Below, one piece after another: positions 28,333 through 41,035 of a stretch of DNA of 64,000 bases. Source of the stretch: Bigelowiella natans CCMP2755 (Eukaryota > Cercozoa > Chlorarachniophyceae); NCBI GenBank assembly GCA_000320545.1, contig ADNK01000048.1, forward strand, positions 118,501-182,500, in the 5' to 3' direction. Numbering within the stretch: the first letter of the stretch is position 1; the number at the start of each line of letters is the position of its first letter. The position numbers and the translations under genes were made by a program. The notes under the pieces are model-generated. The model was not told the origin of the DNA, did no database searches, and saw only the letters and a program-made list of their open reading frames with translations.

Positions 28333-30067
28333 AAAGAAGACAGTAATGGTCCAGGAGGAAAAGGAGCATGGCACTTCGATATATTTTGAGATTATTCTGC
28401 TCTGCTGCAGGAGGAACGAAAGAGGCGTGAGAAGGAGAAGAAACGGCTCGAGGATGAAAGGGTATGCAGAACATCAAATATGATAGTTGTACGAGAAAGT
28501 TCTCACTTTTTGATACAAATCTTATTATTCATGAATATTGGTGGCATGGCTTGATTTGTGGCTTTTTACTTCTTTGTGCTTCGCCGACGACGGCAGGATG
28601 AGCGCAATGTCCGCGAGTACATTCCATACGGGGGCCAGAAAAAGGTGTGTTGTCTTTAACTAAAGCGCTATAAACCCGAGGGAGGCAAGCTCATTGAAAA
28701 GGGAGAAACAGAATCGTCTCTGTTTCAATGGGATAATAGCATATTATACTATAAATGCCTCTTTGTAAGCATGGTGAGGATATTGCACTTGAATTAAATT
28801 CTCCTTTCGGTTGCCGGCATCAATGTTTCAACAAGAATGTTTCAATGTGTTAAGTTCTTCGCAAATTATTGAGTGCGAGGAGGAGGAGGAGGAGGAGGAG
28901 GAGGAGAGCACTATTTACCAACGCTTTTGACATAAATTATTGCTTATGATGAGGTGGTGTTGCATGCAGGGTTCGAATGGCAGACGAGATCCCAACCAGA
29001 CCGCCTCAAGTAAGTGCAATAGAGGAAAATTTGGCATAGGAAAAGAGCTGCATTGACGCTCGAAACGCCAAAGCTGTGGCTGCTCTCGCCGCATACATAG
29101 AGACAGCATCAACTTTGTAGTATCTTGACGATTTTATGCTGTCTACGGCTGCTGCAGGTATGGAGGGTAATCAACGCCGCGGAGGGGGAGTTTTACCCGG
29201 AAATTTACCGAAAGATCCGCGGCCAAGTCAGCGGGACAACAGTATGTTAAACATAGGCGGCGGCGAAGCGGAGCAGGTTGTAGTTAGTAAATTTACAAAG
29301 ATGGTTCACTCTCTGTCCTATCCCGTGTGTATTTCGTGTCCTTCGAGACTGGTGTTTATGAGGAGCTTTCTGGCTGTGTCGTTGCATTCCTTTCTAGCGC
29401 TCCTCTTCTTCTGCTGTAAAACGCAAAATATGGAAAGCTTGGGTGCGACTTATTTTCATCATGCGCGATCTAGGGCAGCAGATGATCGTCGGCGTATTCT
29501 GCTGCTTCTTCGCCCTTTTCTTTTTGTGATGGAACCTGTTGCTTGGAAGTTTACTTTTCATTTTCTTCCCATCCGCTCTTGATGCGAGAGCAGAATCGTA
29601 GGGTTCAACAGCAGTTGGCTTATCGTGAGGAGCTCAAGCGCCAAGCGGACGACGCGAAGAGGAGGAAAAAGGTGGAGAACATATTTCGATACTAAAGTCC
29701 TGTAAAGTTGTTTCTCCTCCTCGTAAATGCACACGTTATCCATCGGTCTAGGTCCTCGCGGTGTACATTGAACCACAAACAAGAGCAGACAATGTGCTGA
29801 TATATGTTCATTATATGGGGATATTCACAGGAGGCAGAAGAAAGGCGAAAGAGGGAGGATGAAGCTTTAGAAGTGAGTAGACCTGGCTATACAGATGGAT
29901 ATGCTGACAGGCTTGTTTGAGAGTGCGTGTTGGCCCCTCCTAATCAACTAAAATTTACGTGTAGGCAAAGATAAAACGGGATCTTCGAGGAGGGGGAGAG
30001 ACGAAGCTAAGGGGGAGGTGCAAACTGATGTGAAGTGGTTATTGGCATGTACTGCTTTTTCTTCTAT

Positions 30068-30109
<42 letters not shown>

Positions 30110-33100
30110 TGCATTTTCAATATCTCCACCAATGCCGCATAGGAGTCTTGTGTGAAAGGTTGTCTCTCCCCCTCAAGTTGCCCTTTTACTCCTTCCAGAT
30201 CCAGCTTCGGAGGAGATGCAGCAAACGCAAAACATAACGGCGGCCCCTCTAACAACGTTAGCCCCAAGATGTCGAACAAAAAGGACCTTTTCGGTGGCAC
30301 GGTGGATGCCAGCAATGTCCCCCCAGGCCTTGATGGAAATGATAACAACACCATGGGAGGGCTAGCGGGCGATGGGCCTATAATTCCTAATGCAAACCCC
30401 ATTGTAGGCGAGGTGAACCAGAACTTGGAAGGTAGTAGAAAAGGAAATAGCAGTGAATGAAATGACATATACCATAAAATATTCGCATAATAGGACTCCG
30501 ATAAGTTTAACTGTATGCTAAATAATTTTGCCTGCGACAAATCCTGTTGCGAGCACGAGTGCATCAGCTCAAATGGGTGTTTTTACATTCTTCTCACCGT
30601 TGTCGTCGTCGTTGTCGCCGTTGTCGCCATCCTCCTCAAATTAGGAATGGAAGCTGGCTTTGGTCGCATGGGAATGGGTCCGATGGGAATACCTGGCGAG
30701 GGAGGGCCAGTAGGTGTGAAATATGTTACCAGTTTGTAGCTACTCCCTCCCGCTCCCTTTCTCCCCCCCCTCCACCCCCCTCTCTCTCTCTCTGCGCTAT
30801 CTTACAAATACTACCACACATATTGCTTCTACAATATGTTTACAGCAGGCATGGGGGGAATGGGAGGTATGATGGGCGGCGGCGGCGCCGGGATGATGGG
30901 CGGGTTGGGAGGGCTGAACATGGTGCTTCAAGAGGTGAAAGCAATGAAACAGGAGCAGATCGCCACCAACCAGCTCCTGCAGAGACAGGCCATGGATAAG
31001 CTGCAGAAGGAGGCAGAGGAAGCGAAGAAAGAGACTGAAAAGGCCAAGGAGGAGCTACGTAAGATTCGAGAGCAGATCCAAGAGAAGAAACAGGCCCCGA
31101 CACCTAAAGCGTCGGATCCCTCCCAGGACACATTTGGGTCGGCAGTGCGTGGGTTGAGGCGACGGCGTATTTCCAGCCGCCCAACAACTGCTGCGCACCT
31201 GGAACAGGAGCAGCACCATCACAACCTACCATTGCCCGAGGGGCTTCAATTAAGGCAAAGTGTTGCGATGCAGCTGGGCGTTCTGAAGGATCTAAACATC
31301 CGACTCGACGAGAGTGTTATGGTAGACGGCAAGAAGTCCCTCGGTCGCGGCGCAAGGGAAGAAAGAGGACTGAGGCTATCGCGAAAGAAAAAGCCGATGG
31401 ACGCCCTTGACTTGGAGTTGCACCGGCTCAGTAATAAGTCTCCAAAGCTGCTCGGTCCACAGAGCTCTCGCCTTCACACTGCGAACAGTAGAGGGACAGG
31501 CAACTACAAGAATAAGATGAAGGATAACAGGCCGTGGAGTCAGGAAACGTAATATCCTAAAGATTTACTTCTCCCCGCTCTACTTTTCCGTTTATGTTAC
31601 TATTTTTATGCATAAACATTTCAACGAAGGAGATCAGTATGCATCTCCTCGCTCTCTTTCCCTCTTTCTCCTCTTCCTAATTGCAATCACGAACAGGTAC
31701 TCGGACTTCTCAAAGAGTATAAGGGGCGGCAAATATCCCGTGCTAGTCTCTACGGCGTCTCGCTTGATGGAGAGTCTCACACCGAAGACCAGGAAGTCGA
31801 TGATGTTGGATAAATCAATGAAGGGCATATCTGAGCTGGTGCCGTTCGAAGATGATGGTTCCATTATGCACTCATCGCTTCGGAGCCAAACAAAAGAAAT
31901 GACAAAGGTGCACAAGAGCAATTATTTGTTGGGCTTGCCCTTTGAGCAGCCTGTGCTTCTTCTAAGAGCCTGTGCTTATTTCAAGAATATTGTCGGATTT
32001 ATTTAAGACTACCCATGGATTTTCAATGGAACCCATAGTGCTGATGACAGATAGGCGTCTGTCGTAGAACATATGAATGATTCGTTGTGATCTCAAAAAT
32101 CAATCTTTACATTCCAAATCTACTGGGTTCAATAGAATTTCTACCAGAGATCTGATGTAGTCTTAATCATCGTTTTCTTCTTCTTCTTCTTCTTCTTCTT
32201 CTTCTTTGTCGTCGGTGTCGTCGTCGTTGTCGTCATTTCTTTTCTGGCAGGTTCTAAAATCGTTGCAAGGTCGCAGCGAGTTCGTATATCCGGAGGAGTC
32301 GGAGCTGTCGATGATGGATGCTTCGGTTCTCGGCCACGACGGCACTCGCGCTGGCAGGATGCCAGAGAGCAAGATAGATGAGGACCAAACGACGCCGGTC
32401 ACACCTGAAACAGAATTTCATGTACAGCGTCCAACCGACGCAACACCGCGAGCGGCAGCGGCGGGGCCAGGGACGGGGGCGAGGGCAGGGGCGGGGTTGA
32501 CGAATCATAATGAGCAAAGAAGTAGCAGAAGGCAACCTCCGCGGAGAAACGACAGACCACCCTCAGAAGGCAATCCTTCCTTGATTAACAAGCCTATGAC
32601 ACCTTCTGCAGTCGGGGAACCTTCCCGGGTGGGAACGCCTTCAACGCTGCTGGGTCCGGATATTGACATCGATCGGCTAATGCCGTCGCTGGAGGACAAG
32701 CTAAGGAAGTTGGAAGAGGCGGACAAAGTGCAGCAACAACCGGGTGAGCTGCAACGAACCAACAGCCAGCAGAAAGCTGATGCGAGGGACATGATAGCAA
32801 AGTTTCTTCAAAAGGATAAGCCACACAGACCAAATTCTAGATACGATGCCAAGCAATCGGTGACATCGGTTAATCTTTCTGTTGCTCCGACCCCGACGCG
32901 CCTGAGATCCAACAACGACGTCCCCAACCTGGCAGGTGAGTCGAGGTGGGTAAATGCAAGCGTCATGGGATCTACAAATACGAATCCGACCTTTATGGAA
33001 GACAGCACGGGTGGGGGTCTAATAAGCGAAAGTCACTACGATAATAATCCCCACCGTTTAGATAATGTTAAAAACGGCGGAGGCGATACGCATGAAGAGG

Positions 33101-33162
33101 ACCCCAACGATTTAATCGACAGCCTTGGAAGCTACAATCCTCCTGACGACCTTTATAAATAA
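20943..33162 (+). CDS. CSPP1-like centrosome/spindle-pole coiled-coil protein, about 35-40 exons
   Basis: Exons are 25-700 nt and are recovered by phase-matched splicing. Exon 1 (20943-20992, MITPKVGGGRRG) joins 21258-21327 (RQRQLATKREAERVLAERAH). Later exons repeat a unit of Tyr, L.xQI or L.xQM, and a Lys/Arg/Glu helix: EYARQLQDQMRMK, HYAEELEQQIQEKEE, YRRELEAQMKQKESKK, YCDELAQQIKEK and LAYREELKRQADD. These alternate with Gly/Asn/Pro-rich spacers such as DPWGKGGGGAPHR. This unit and the PWG.GGGAP motif resemble CSPP1, a microtubule-end and ciliary-base protein. The C-terminal exons (30836-31549, about 31698-31910 and 32251-33162) carry MGGMGG repeats, a coiled coil, SEFVYPEESE and a disordered acidic tail ending DDLYK. 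Exons near 22.3 and 22.7 kb are less certain. Assignment to CSPP1 is by motif style, not by full alignment. Confidence 0.65.
25205..25270. repeat. (CT)n microsatellite in CSPP1-like intron
   Basis: CT repeats with later CCCT interruptions lie just upstream of the exon encoding AAMHGGFDERERAKQ. Further intronic tracts in this gene are (GT)n at about 22002-22029, (GA)n at about 25448-25481 and 28299-28328, (CA)n at about 27530-27570 and (CT)n at about 30070-30106. Confidence 0.92.
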
Positions 33163-35018
33163 TTGCTATTGTTTTATTATTACATCGTTACCTACCAGTC
33201 AAGTTACCAAGTTTTGCTGGCACCATGCATACACGCATGTGTATCATATTTACAGGGGCACAATAGACTATAGATGTACGTGCGCTGCGCATTCATTATG
33301 CTAATTTTAGTTTTATAGAAGAAGCTTGAACAACCTATTGCCGTTACATCCAACAGCTCACCATGCCACATTCTAGCACTGCCTGACTATGCGATGATAG
33401 CCGATGATAGCCTTGATAGCACCAAGGGATTATTCTAGCGGAGATTTGAGGGTGTAAAAATTAGAGACTCGCCGGGGTGCAAGAGCAAACTAAATCAAAG
33501 CAAAATGCAGAAAATCGTTCGCGCGAGGGTGCAAGTGTTGGCAACCATTTGCACCCTTGGAATCCCTGCAGCACACACCAATGAGCGCAAAGTCCATGTC
33601 CAGCGCAGCGAGTGATGTGCTGACACAAGTCACAAACTGACGGCCTCGACTGTCTACTGCTGGTCTAGCTAGCTAGCTAGCTGTGCGCACACGTGCGCAT
33701 CCACTCGATGAATCCAGGCCGGCCGCAACATGCGATGTGCCACGTGCCACGTCATGTGACACATGCGCCCGCCGCCATATGTCGTCCATGCACTGTGACA
33801 ACAAGATGAAATGCGAGGGACATTGATGACACATGATGCCTTCACACGCGCACATGGCATGCTAGCGCATGCACAAAAGATTCAATGGCGGAAAACGAAC
33901 AGTTGCATTGCAGCATGGGCACTGTCGTAAACCGCGCGTGGCATTGCACATTAACGTTAGGATGATAATTGAAGGTATTTAATTAACCAATTACATCCGT
34001 CTTAATTAATGCACGATGCAATGATGGAAGTGCATAGCTACTTCGCTATCGATCGCATGCACGCGCGGGCGGGCGTGTCTATGCTGTTGACATCATGCCA
34101 AGCACTCATTACGTCGGCAGCCAGGCAAAATGGTGTGCTCGCGTGGCAATGCTATGGCAATGCGTGTATATTGAGTGTTTTTGGTGCTCGAATTATTCTT
34201 GATCCACCTCTGTGGATGTTCATCGCATTGCATGCTTACTATTCTATTTACATTCCACTCTTTCCTTCGTATTAGACTATTGATACCTCGATGTACTGGG
34301 GAAATATGTAGGGAAACTGCACACACATACCAATATTCTAACATTGACATTGAGCTATAATTGCAAGTAACAGTTCTCTTCAAGCAGCCAAAAGAAACAA
34401 GCCCGCGATCAGGAAACCGAACAAAATTCTTGGCAAACGGTATTTTGCGCCAATGATTCCTTTAAAGCTCTTGTGGTTAGATATTTCTTCGAACTTATAT
34501 CAAAGTTCTCCAGTTGCTACGCCGATGGAAAACATAAATCATTTGGAAATGATCAATTCTGCCTTGTGACATGTATCAGTCGTATCGCATACTCATAGGA
34601 CCGTGAAGATAGGTTTTTATGTGTTCGTATAGCACCAATCAATCCCCCTCTCTCCTTCTTAAGCCAAGCTACCCAATCTCAACGAGGAAAAATGAAAAGA
34701 TAAGTCTGTTGTGTGTTTGTACTGTGGTCTTCAAAATACTTTTTTCAGCGATTCTTTTGATTTGAAGCTCTTTTTCCCTCGCAGCATGAGAACAGGGGCT
34801 ATTTCAATATCTGTTGATGAAAAAAATCAAGTTTTTATTTTCTCGTGCAAATATGTTATGCACATACGCATACATAAACACAGACTTAGAAACACACACA
34901 CACGCACACACACCCACACACACGTACGCAACACACAAATAAAGTGAAAAACACATATATGCTATTGTACGTGTTATATAGGTGTGCGAGAAGTTGTTCG
35001 GTATGCAACAAAAGTCGT
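33163..35018. other. Convergent intergenic island (CSPP1-like / FLZ gene)
   Basis: From 33200 to about 34150 the sequence is rich in CTAG, GCATGC, ATGCA and ACACGTG words. There is a GCTAGCTAGCTAGCTAGC-type run near 33665-33682, and the 35-nt element lies at 33968-34002. From 34150 to 35018 it is more ordinary AT-rich sequence with a (CA)n tract at about 34893-34923. No gene is supported; ORFs at 34009-34947 lack family features. Confidence 0.55.
33968..34002 (+). repeat. Conserved 35-nt intergenic element, copy 2
   Basis: The cores ATTGAAGGTATTTAAT and ATTACATCCGTCT are separated by a 6-nt spacer (TAACCA) that differs from the spacer in the other two copies. It lies about 805 nt past the stop codon of the CSPP1-like gene. 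Confidence 0.75.
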
Positions 35019-36378
35019 TTAGACACCGTAAACTCCGGGGGATATTTCCTCTTCCAGATTGCAGGGCATAAGCTCCAGAGTCCTAAATAAAAGGTAGCAA
35101 CAGGGAATGAACATCAATTGTAATAAGTACTTCCCAAATCGTCGGTATCGAGGAGCGCTGGACTAGATATATCACTTTCTTCCTTTCGGAATTGTCAGCA
35201 ACATCGGTTGCAATCTCGCCCTGTGACACGACTTTGTAGTTATACCGCTCGATCAGATACCACTAGTGTATCTGATACGTACGCTCTCTCTTCATATACA
35301 TAAACTACTCTTGATGCTATGTTTGGAAAATTGGAGGGAGTTACGATTCGGTCTTGAAGAGCATAAGCACCGGCATTATGTATTCCCTATCGCCTCGTTT
35401 CCACCGCACCAAGCCAGCTTTCAAGGCAAATTCATTTGAACGATGGGAAAACACAATATTTCTTCGGTGAAATCTATGATGGCAGGGTTGATGATGGTGC
35501 AGAATGAAAGCTGTTACATGTAGCTTATGGTGATATTTACCGGAAACAAAATTCACGAGGTCTTTACGCTCGAAGCCCCTCGTAATGCGAGCTATGTGCG
35601 ATATTATGGAATGTATTTTAAAAGTAAGGCACAGCTATGACTGAAGGTGCCTTTAAATGGACGAGATATGTAAGACCACTATATCGTTAGCATGCATATA
35701 TATGACCCTAGAACTGATTAAATATCTTCAATTTTTTCTTCCTTTTCATTCTCTTTTCATACTGACAATGCGCGATTTACGCACCAAGAATCGTCCGGAT
35801 GCCGATATCTTGCATCAGGAGTGTCCCGTCGAATGTTGTTACCTGAGAAAGGATAAGAATGATGAGGGAAGAGGAAAGGAGGATATGATGTGTAAAGAGC
35901 AATGACGAAACAATTGTGGATCGGTGATCGATATGATGTTACTTTCGCCGGAAGGAATACGGCCTCCATTCTATACTTCGAGCAAGTGTCCCTCAGCACG
36001 GATGGCTCATCTCTGTACAGAATAATTGGAAGGCAGATAAATGGTGATAATGAGCAGGTAATATATCATAATATTCGACGTTAAGACCTAGCCATCGAAG
36101 CGGTTTTTTGAAGCTTCCTGTCCAGATTGATTTGCTTACCCCTGACAAGAAAACGCTCGACTGAGATATCCTTATCGTAAATTAAAGGACTCTATTTTGA
36201 CCTGCACTTCTCGGTACAGAACTCGTGGTCCCCGTACATAAAGGTTGACTGATGAAAAGGGATGAGGAGGCGTGTAAAGTGTTTTTTGTTTTATTCAAGA
36301 AAAAAAAATCAACACCTCCCCGAGTATCCGTCTTCCACAGCCAAAGCACGCAGGCTCTTTCCTGAGGGCTTCATCATT
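35019..36378 (-). CDS. FLZ-like zinc-finger protein
   Basis: The gene is multi-exon on the minus strand. Exon 1 (36378-36316) starts MMKPSGKEPACFGCG and exon 2 (36248-36202) continues STFMYGDHEFCTEKC. Together they give C-x2-C-x17-C-x3-C with FMYGD before the second Cys pair, the signature of the FLZ (DUF581) zinc finger. In plants FLZ proteins are adaptors of SnRK1 kinase. A 21-nt micro-exon (36160-36140), then 36012-35943 (DEPSVLRDTCSKYRME) and a 35842 exon (VTTFDGTLLMQDIGIRTIL) follow in phase. Then come ARITRGFERKDLVNFVS, NEFALKAGLVRWKRGDREYIMP, and WYLIERYNYKVVSQGEIA with a last exon ending PGVYGV at 35019. The join before WYLIERY is not settled. The part after the finger (about 200 residues) matches nothing I recognise. 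The finger is at the extreme N-terminus, unlike most plant FLZ proteins. Confidence 0.55.
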
Positions 36379-36534
36379 CACCTATGGTGTACGTTCGAGT
36401 CAAGCCATCTTTCATAGATAGGGTGTAGCGCGTTCCCGTTGCCCCAGCACACACGAAAACAAGAATTGCGCTAGGTATTCATCAGCAGGCACCGAGCGTA
36501 GGTATTGTGCGAAAGATGGAGAGTTGTTTCAACG
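36379..36534. promoter_or_regulatory. Short head-to-head spacer (156 bp), probable bidirectional promoter
   Basis: The FLZ-like start codon (36378, minus) and the next plus-strand start codon (36535) lie 156 bp apart in divergent orientation. No core motif is claimed. Confidence 0.35.
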
Positions 36535-37041
36535 ATGGACCAGATCATTGCCAACATCTTCGACGGCAGCATGGCCGATGGAATCCGTCTGTGGCATCCC
36601 TCCCTGCTCGGTCCTTGTTCCTTGTTGTTCGTTGTTTCGGGGGAAGGAAAGATGCGTCCAACTCGAAAGCTAAGAGAAGACCAAGCTCCACAGTGTCGAG
36701 TTCCCGCTCCAGGCACAAGAAAGAGCAGAAAAAAGAGACTGCCTCTGCAAAATGGAGGAGGAATTACTGGTAAGACAACAGTCAAATTCATGTCTAACAA
36801 AGATATTCTCCAAACTCGAGTCAGTTCCTCAAGCGGCGACCGATCTGGAAAAAATGGTACCGTTCATTGCAGTACCCCTTCGACATGCTAACATTGGAGG
36901 CGATGGGACAAAACTACGTACGATTTTCATCTTGCGACAATTGTTACATGGCTGTTTACCACAACGAGTCTCAGGTCAGGTGCGCGTCTTGAGGACGCCA
37001 AAATCAAAATTCGGCAGTCCAAAAGCTGCTTGGAGCTGTAG
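36535..37041 (+). CDS. Small basic protein of unknown function with a CxxC motif
   Basis: The start at 36535 gives MDQIIANIFDGSMADGIRLW. A short intron joins in phase 1 to DASNSKAKRRPSSTVSSSR, then KWRRNYC. The exon at about 36818-36974 follows with QFLKRRPIWKKWYRSLQYPFDMLTLEAMGQNYVR and SSCDNCYMAVYHNESQ. A final tiny exon (37018-37041) is tentative because the intron before it would be only 43 nt. The strongly patterned Trp/Arg/Lys segment and CDNC suggest a folded nucleic-acid or metal-binding module, but no family is recognised. It lies 82 bp upstream of the CFIm25 start on the same strand, so it could alternatively be a 5' part of that transcription unit. Confidence 0.4.
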
Positions 37042-37123
37042 AATGTGAATGGAATTTAAAGGCTATTTTTCACGTACGACAACGTACGAATCGCTCGTAA
37101 ATCCCGTGCCCCCCCTGCAAATT

Positions 37124-38873
<1,750 letters not shown>

Positions 38874-39900
38874 TCATGGGAGACGAAAATTGACTCGTGC
38901 AGAAGTTTATACGATTCATCTAGAAAGGGCAAAAGAACGGTCAAATAGTTGGCCTGAGAATCATGTTGCATGATTTATTCAAGAAAAAGTGTTAAGAATA
39001 ACAATGTGGTCCTGCCACTACAAGCGCATATGCACATGTAGGCAATGCAATCCTGAGCATCGAAAGCATACACTTCAATATAACATAAAATTCGCCGACT
39101 TGCTTTCGTTTGATTTCTGTATCGCTCGAAATAAAGAAGTAACATCTTGACCACGTCGTAATTGTATGTGTGTGTGCACGCTACACGGTGAAGAGCAAAG
39201 CAACTGTTAGCAACTCGTAGCATGCACCTCACACAATTCGTGCGAAATTATCGAATCAAGCTACACGTACACAAATGGCTTACAAAACTCTGTAAGGGTT
39301 GCAATAGCGTGACGCAACCTCGCTAGCTCGCCGCGGTAGACAAGTCAGATATAAGTAGCTGCTTATTGTAGCTTATAACAGCAGCGCGTAGCACACTCGG
39401 GTGCATGCATACATATAGCATATACTATCATATCTACATTAGAAAGACCATTGAAAGAATTTAATCGTTTCATTACATCCGTCTCATACTATTATATCAT
39501 GATGCATCAACCAGAGTAACGGGTATGTATGACCCAATGATAGCGACGTAAGCAGCGCCTATGCACGTGTTCGCGATTTCACGACTCTTTTTTTATCTGT
39601 TGGCTGCATGTCTGTCTGCATACAGCATTGACTTTTAACGCTTGCGAGCATTGGATCAACGTATACGGTAAGTCCTCGGCTTCGGTTTCTTATACTATTG
39701 GGTGCAAATGTGTGGCGGCCATGTCACTACGACCGATATAATGTGAAACAAAAGCAGTATCCTCAGAGTAAAGCTTCATAGCAGCTTCCCAGGTGCTGCG
39801 TAACAGCATGCAGCAAAATATCACATGAAATCTTATCAAAGCCTTGCGATGGTGAGACTTAGCGCACAACTGTAGAGCGAATGTTAGTTGTTTTTCTAAA
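38874..39900. other. Intergenic island downstream of CFIm25
   Basis: From about 39000 to 39880 the sequence is rich in GCTAGCTCG, GCATGCAT, ATGCACG and CATATGCAC words, like the convergent-gap islands. It contains the third copy of the 35-nt element (39450-39484). No gene is supported. Whether it is a convergent gap depends on the unresolved gene near 40.3 kb. Confidence 0.5.
39450..39484 (+). repeat. Conserved 35-nt intergenic element, copy 3
   Basis: The cores ATTGAAAGAATTTAAT and ATTACATCCGTCT are separated by the 6-nt spacer CGTTTC. It matches copy 1 at 33 of 35 positions. It lies about 577 nt past the CFIm25 stop codon. Confidence 0.75.
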
Positions 39901-40183
39901 ATAAATCTATCGGTCTCTCATTCGATTTGAAGGGGATCCCGTGTGTTTGTGTTTGGCGGAGAACTAGTGCGAAACACGAAAGGTAATGAGAAGTTACCAC
40001 AACCACGTCACAACGTAAATCACGGAAAGGCCTTATCTTGACGACGCTACATAATACAGAGATGCACACTACCTCTGATTACTGTAGTATCTTGTGTAAA
40101 GCATACTCGAGTTCCTACGCCGTTGGGCAGTAGAGGAGCAAATAAAACCCATAAAATAACCAAATCCATAACCTCGTCACCTC

Positions 40184-40403
40184 ATGAAGTCGTTAATCAT
40201 CATCGCAGTAGTCATCGTCGTCATTCTCACTATGTATGTTGTCAGCATTTTCTTTGTTGTTGATTATTCGGATGGGACAAACGTGTTATGCTGAGAGTCC
40301 GGGTTGCTCCCGTCGAGGGGGAAGATGTCGTTCAGTGTGAGGTTTCTCGGGAGGGCTGGCAGCGAGGAATCTCGAGAAATTCTACCCAGCATATATACAA
40401 CAT

Positions 40404-40440
<37 letters not shown>

Positions 40441-40640
40441 AACACAAACACACATTAACCACGTCAACACACGTGAGGAAGGCCCACGTTCAAAAGCGGA
40501 CTTTTGTACGGCACTGGCAATGCATACTCTTTCAGAAGGCTGTGGATCTGTAGCGAGAGGGATGAATTCACCGCGCCAACGTGAGTGTAGTGCCTGGTAG
40601 GAACAACAACCGTGCAAACATACAAATATTTGCATACGAT
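40184..40640. other. Unresolved region, open on both strands
   Basis: On the plus strand, ATG at 40184 opens a 36-codon frame with a hydrophobic, anchor-like start (MKSLIIIAVVIVVILTMYVV), followed by a (CA)n tract at about 40409-40437 and an open exon-like stretch to about 40580 with a good donor (CAAC|GTGAGT). On the minus strand the same stretches are also open, with a possible splice across the CA tract. Phases to the supported plus exons at 40702 onward do not match cleanly, so I cannot assign this sequence. Confidence 0.3.
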
Positions 40641-40701
40641 ATTACAATGTATACACGTATTTACAATGTGTTATAATATTGCACAAAAACTTGAATTTCA
40701 G

Positions 40702-41035
40702 GGGACTGCGAAGATTGGAGAGTTGTCATATAGCATAGCAGAACACGCATCCCCTCTTCTTCATCCTATACGGTACTACTGCTTTATCATCGACCAATCT
40801 CACCCAATAGTGTTCTCGAGCCCCCCGCAAAATCGGTGTTGAGGCAGGAAATGGAGATTGAAAGGATTCTAATGGAGGCAGTTGTAAGTATGGTTTTTAA
40901 GTAGTAGTGAGACTAGTAGTGAGACTGTTTCTCGAGGGTAACATTATATATTGCACTCAAGACTCTTTCTGCACCTCATAGTGGCCCATTTCGAGCCTCC
41001 AGAGCGAAACCTTTGAAGAAAGAGATAATGAATAA
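40702..41035 (+). CDS. 3' exons of an unidentified plus-strand gene
   Basis: Three exon-like segments join in phase: 40702-40772 (GTAKIGELSYSIAEHASPLL), 40811-40883 (LEPPAKSVLRQEMEIERIL) and 40982-41035 (WPISSLQSETFEERDNE, stop TAA). The splice sites are TTTCAG|GGG, ACG|GTACTA, AATAG|TGT, GTT|GTAAGT and CATAG|TGG. The middle exon looks helical. No family is recognised, and the 5' exons are unresolved. Confidence 0.35.

Noticed and set aside
35902-36084. Plus-strand ORF MTKQLWIGDRYDV... as a separate gene
   Set aside because: It overlaps minus-strand exons that join in phase with the zinc-finger exons. Without transcripts the minus reading is the simpler one, so the plus reading is reported only as a finding.
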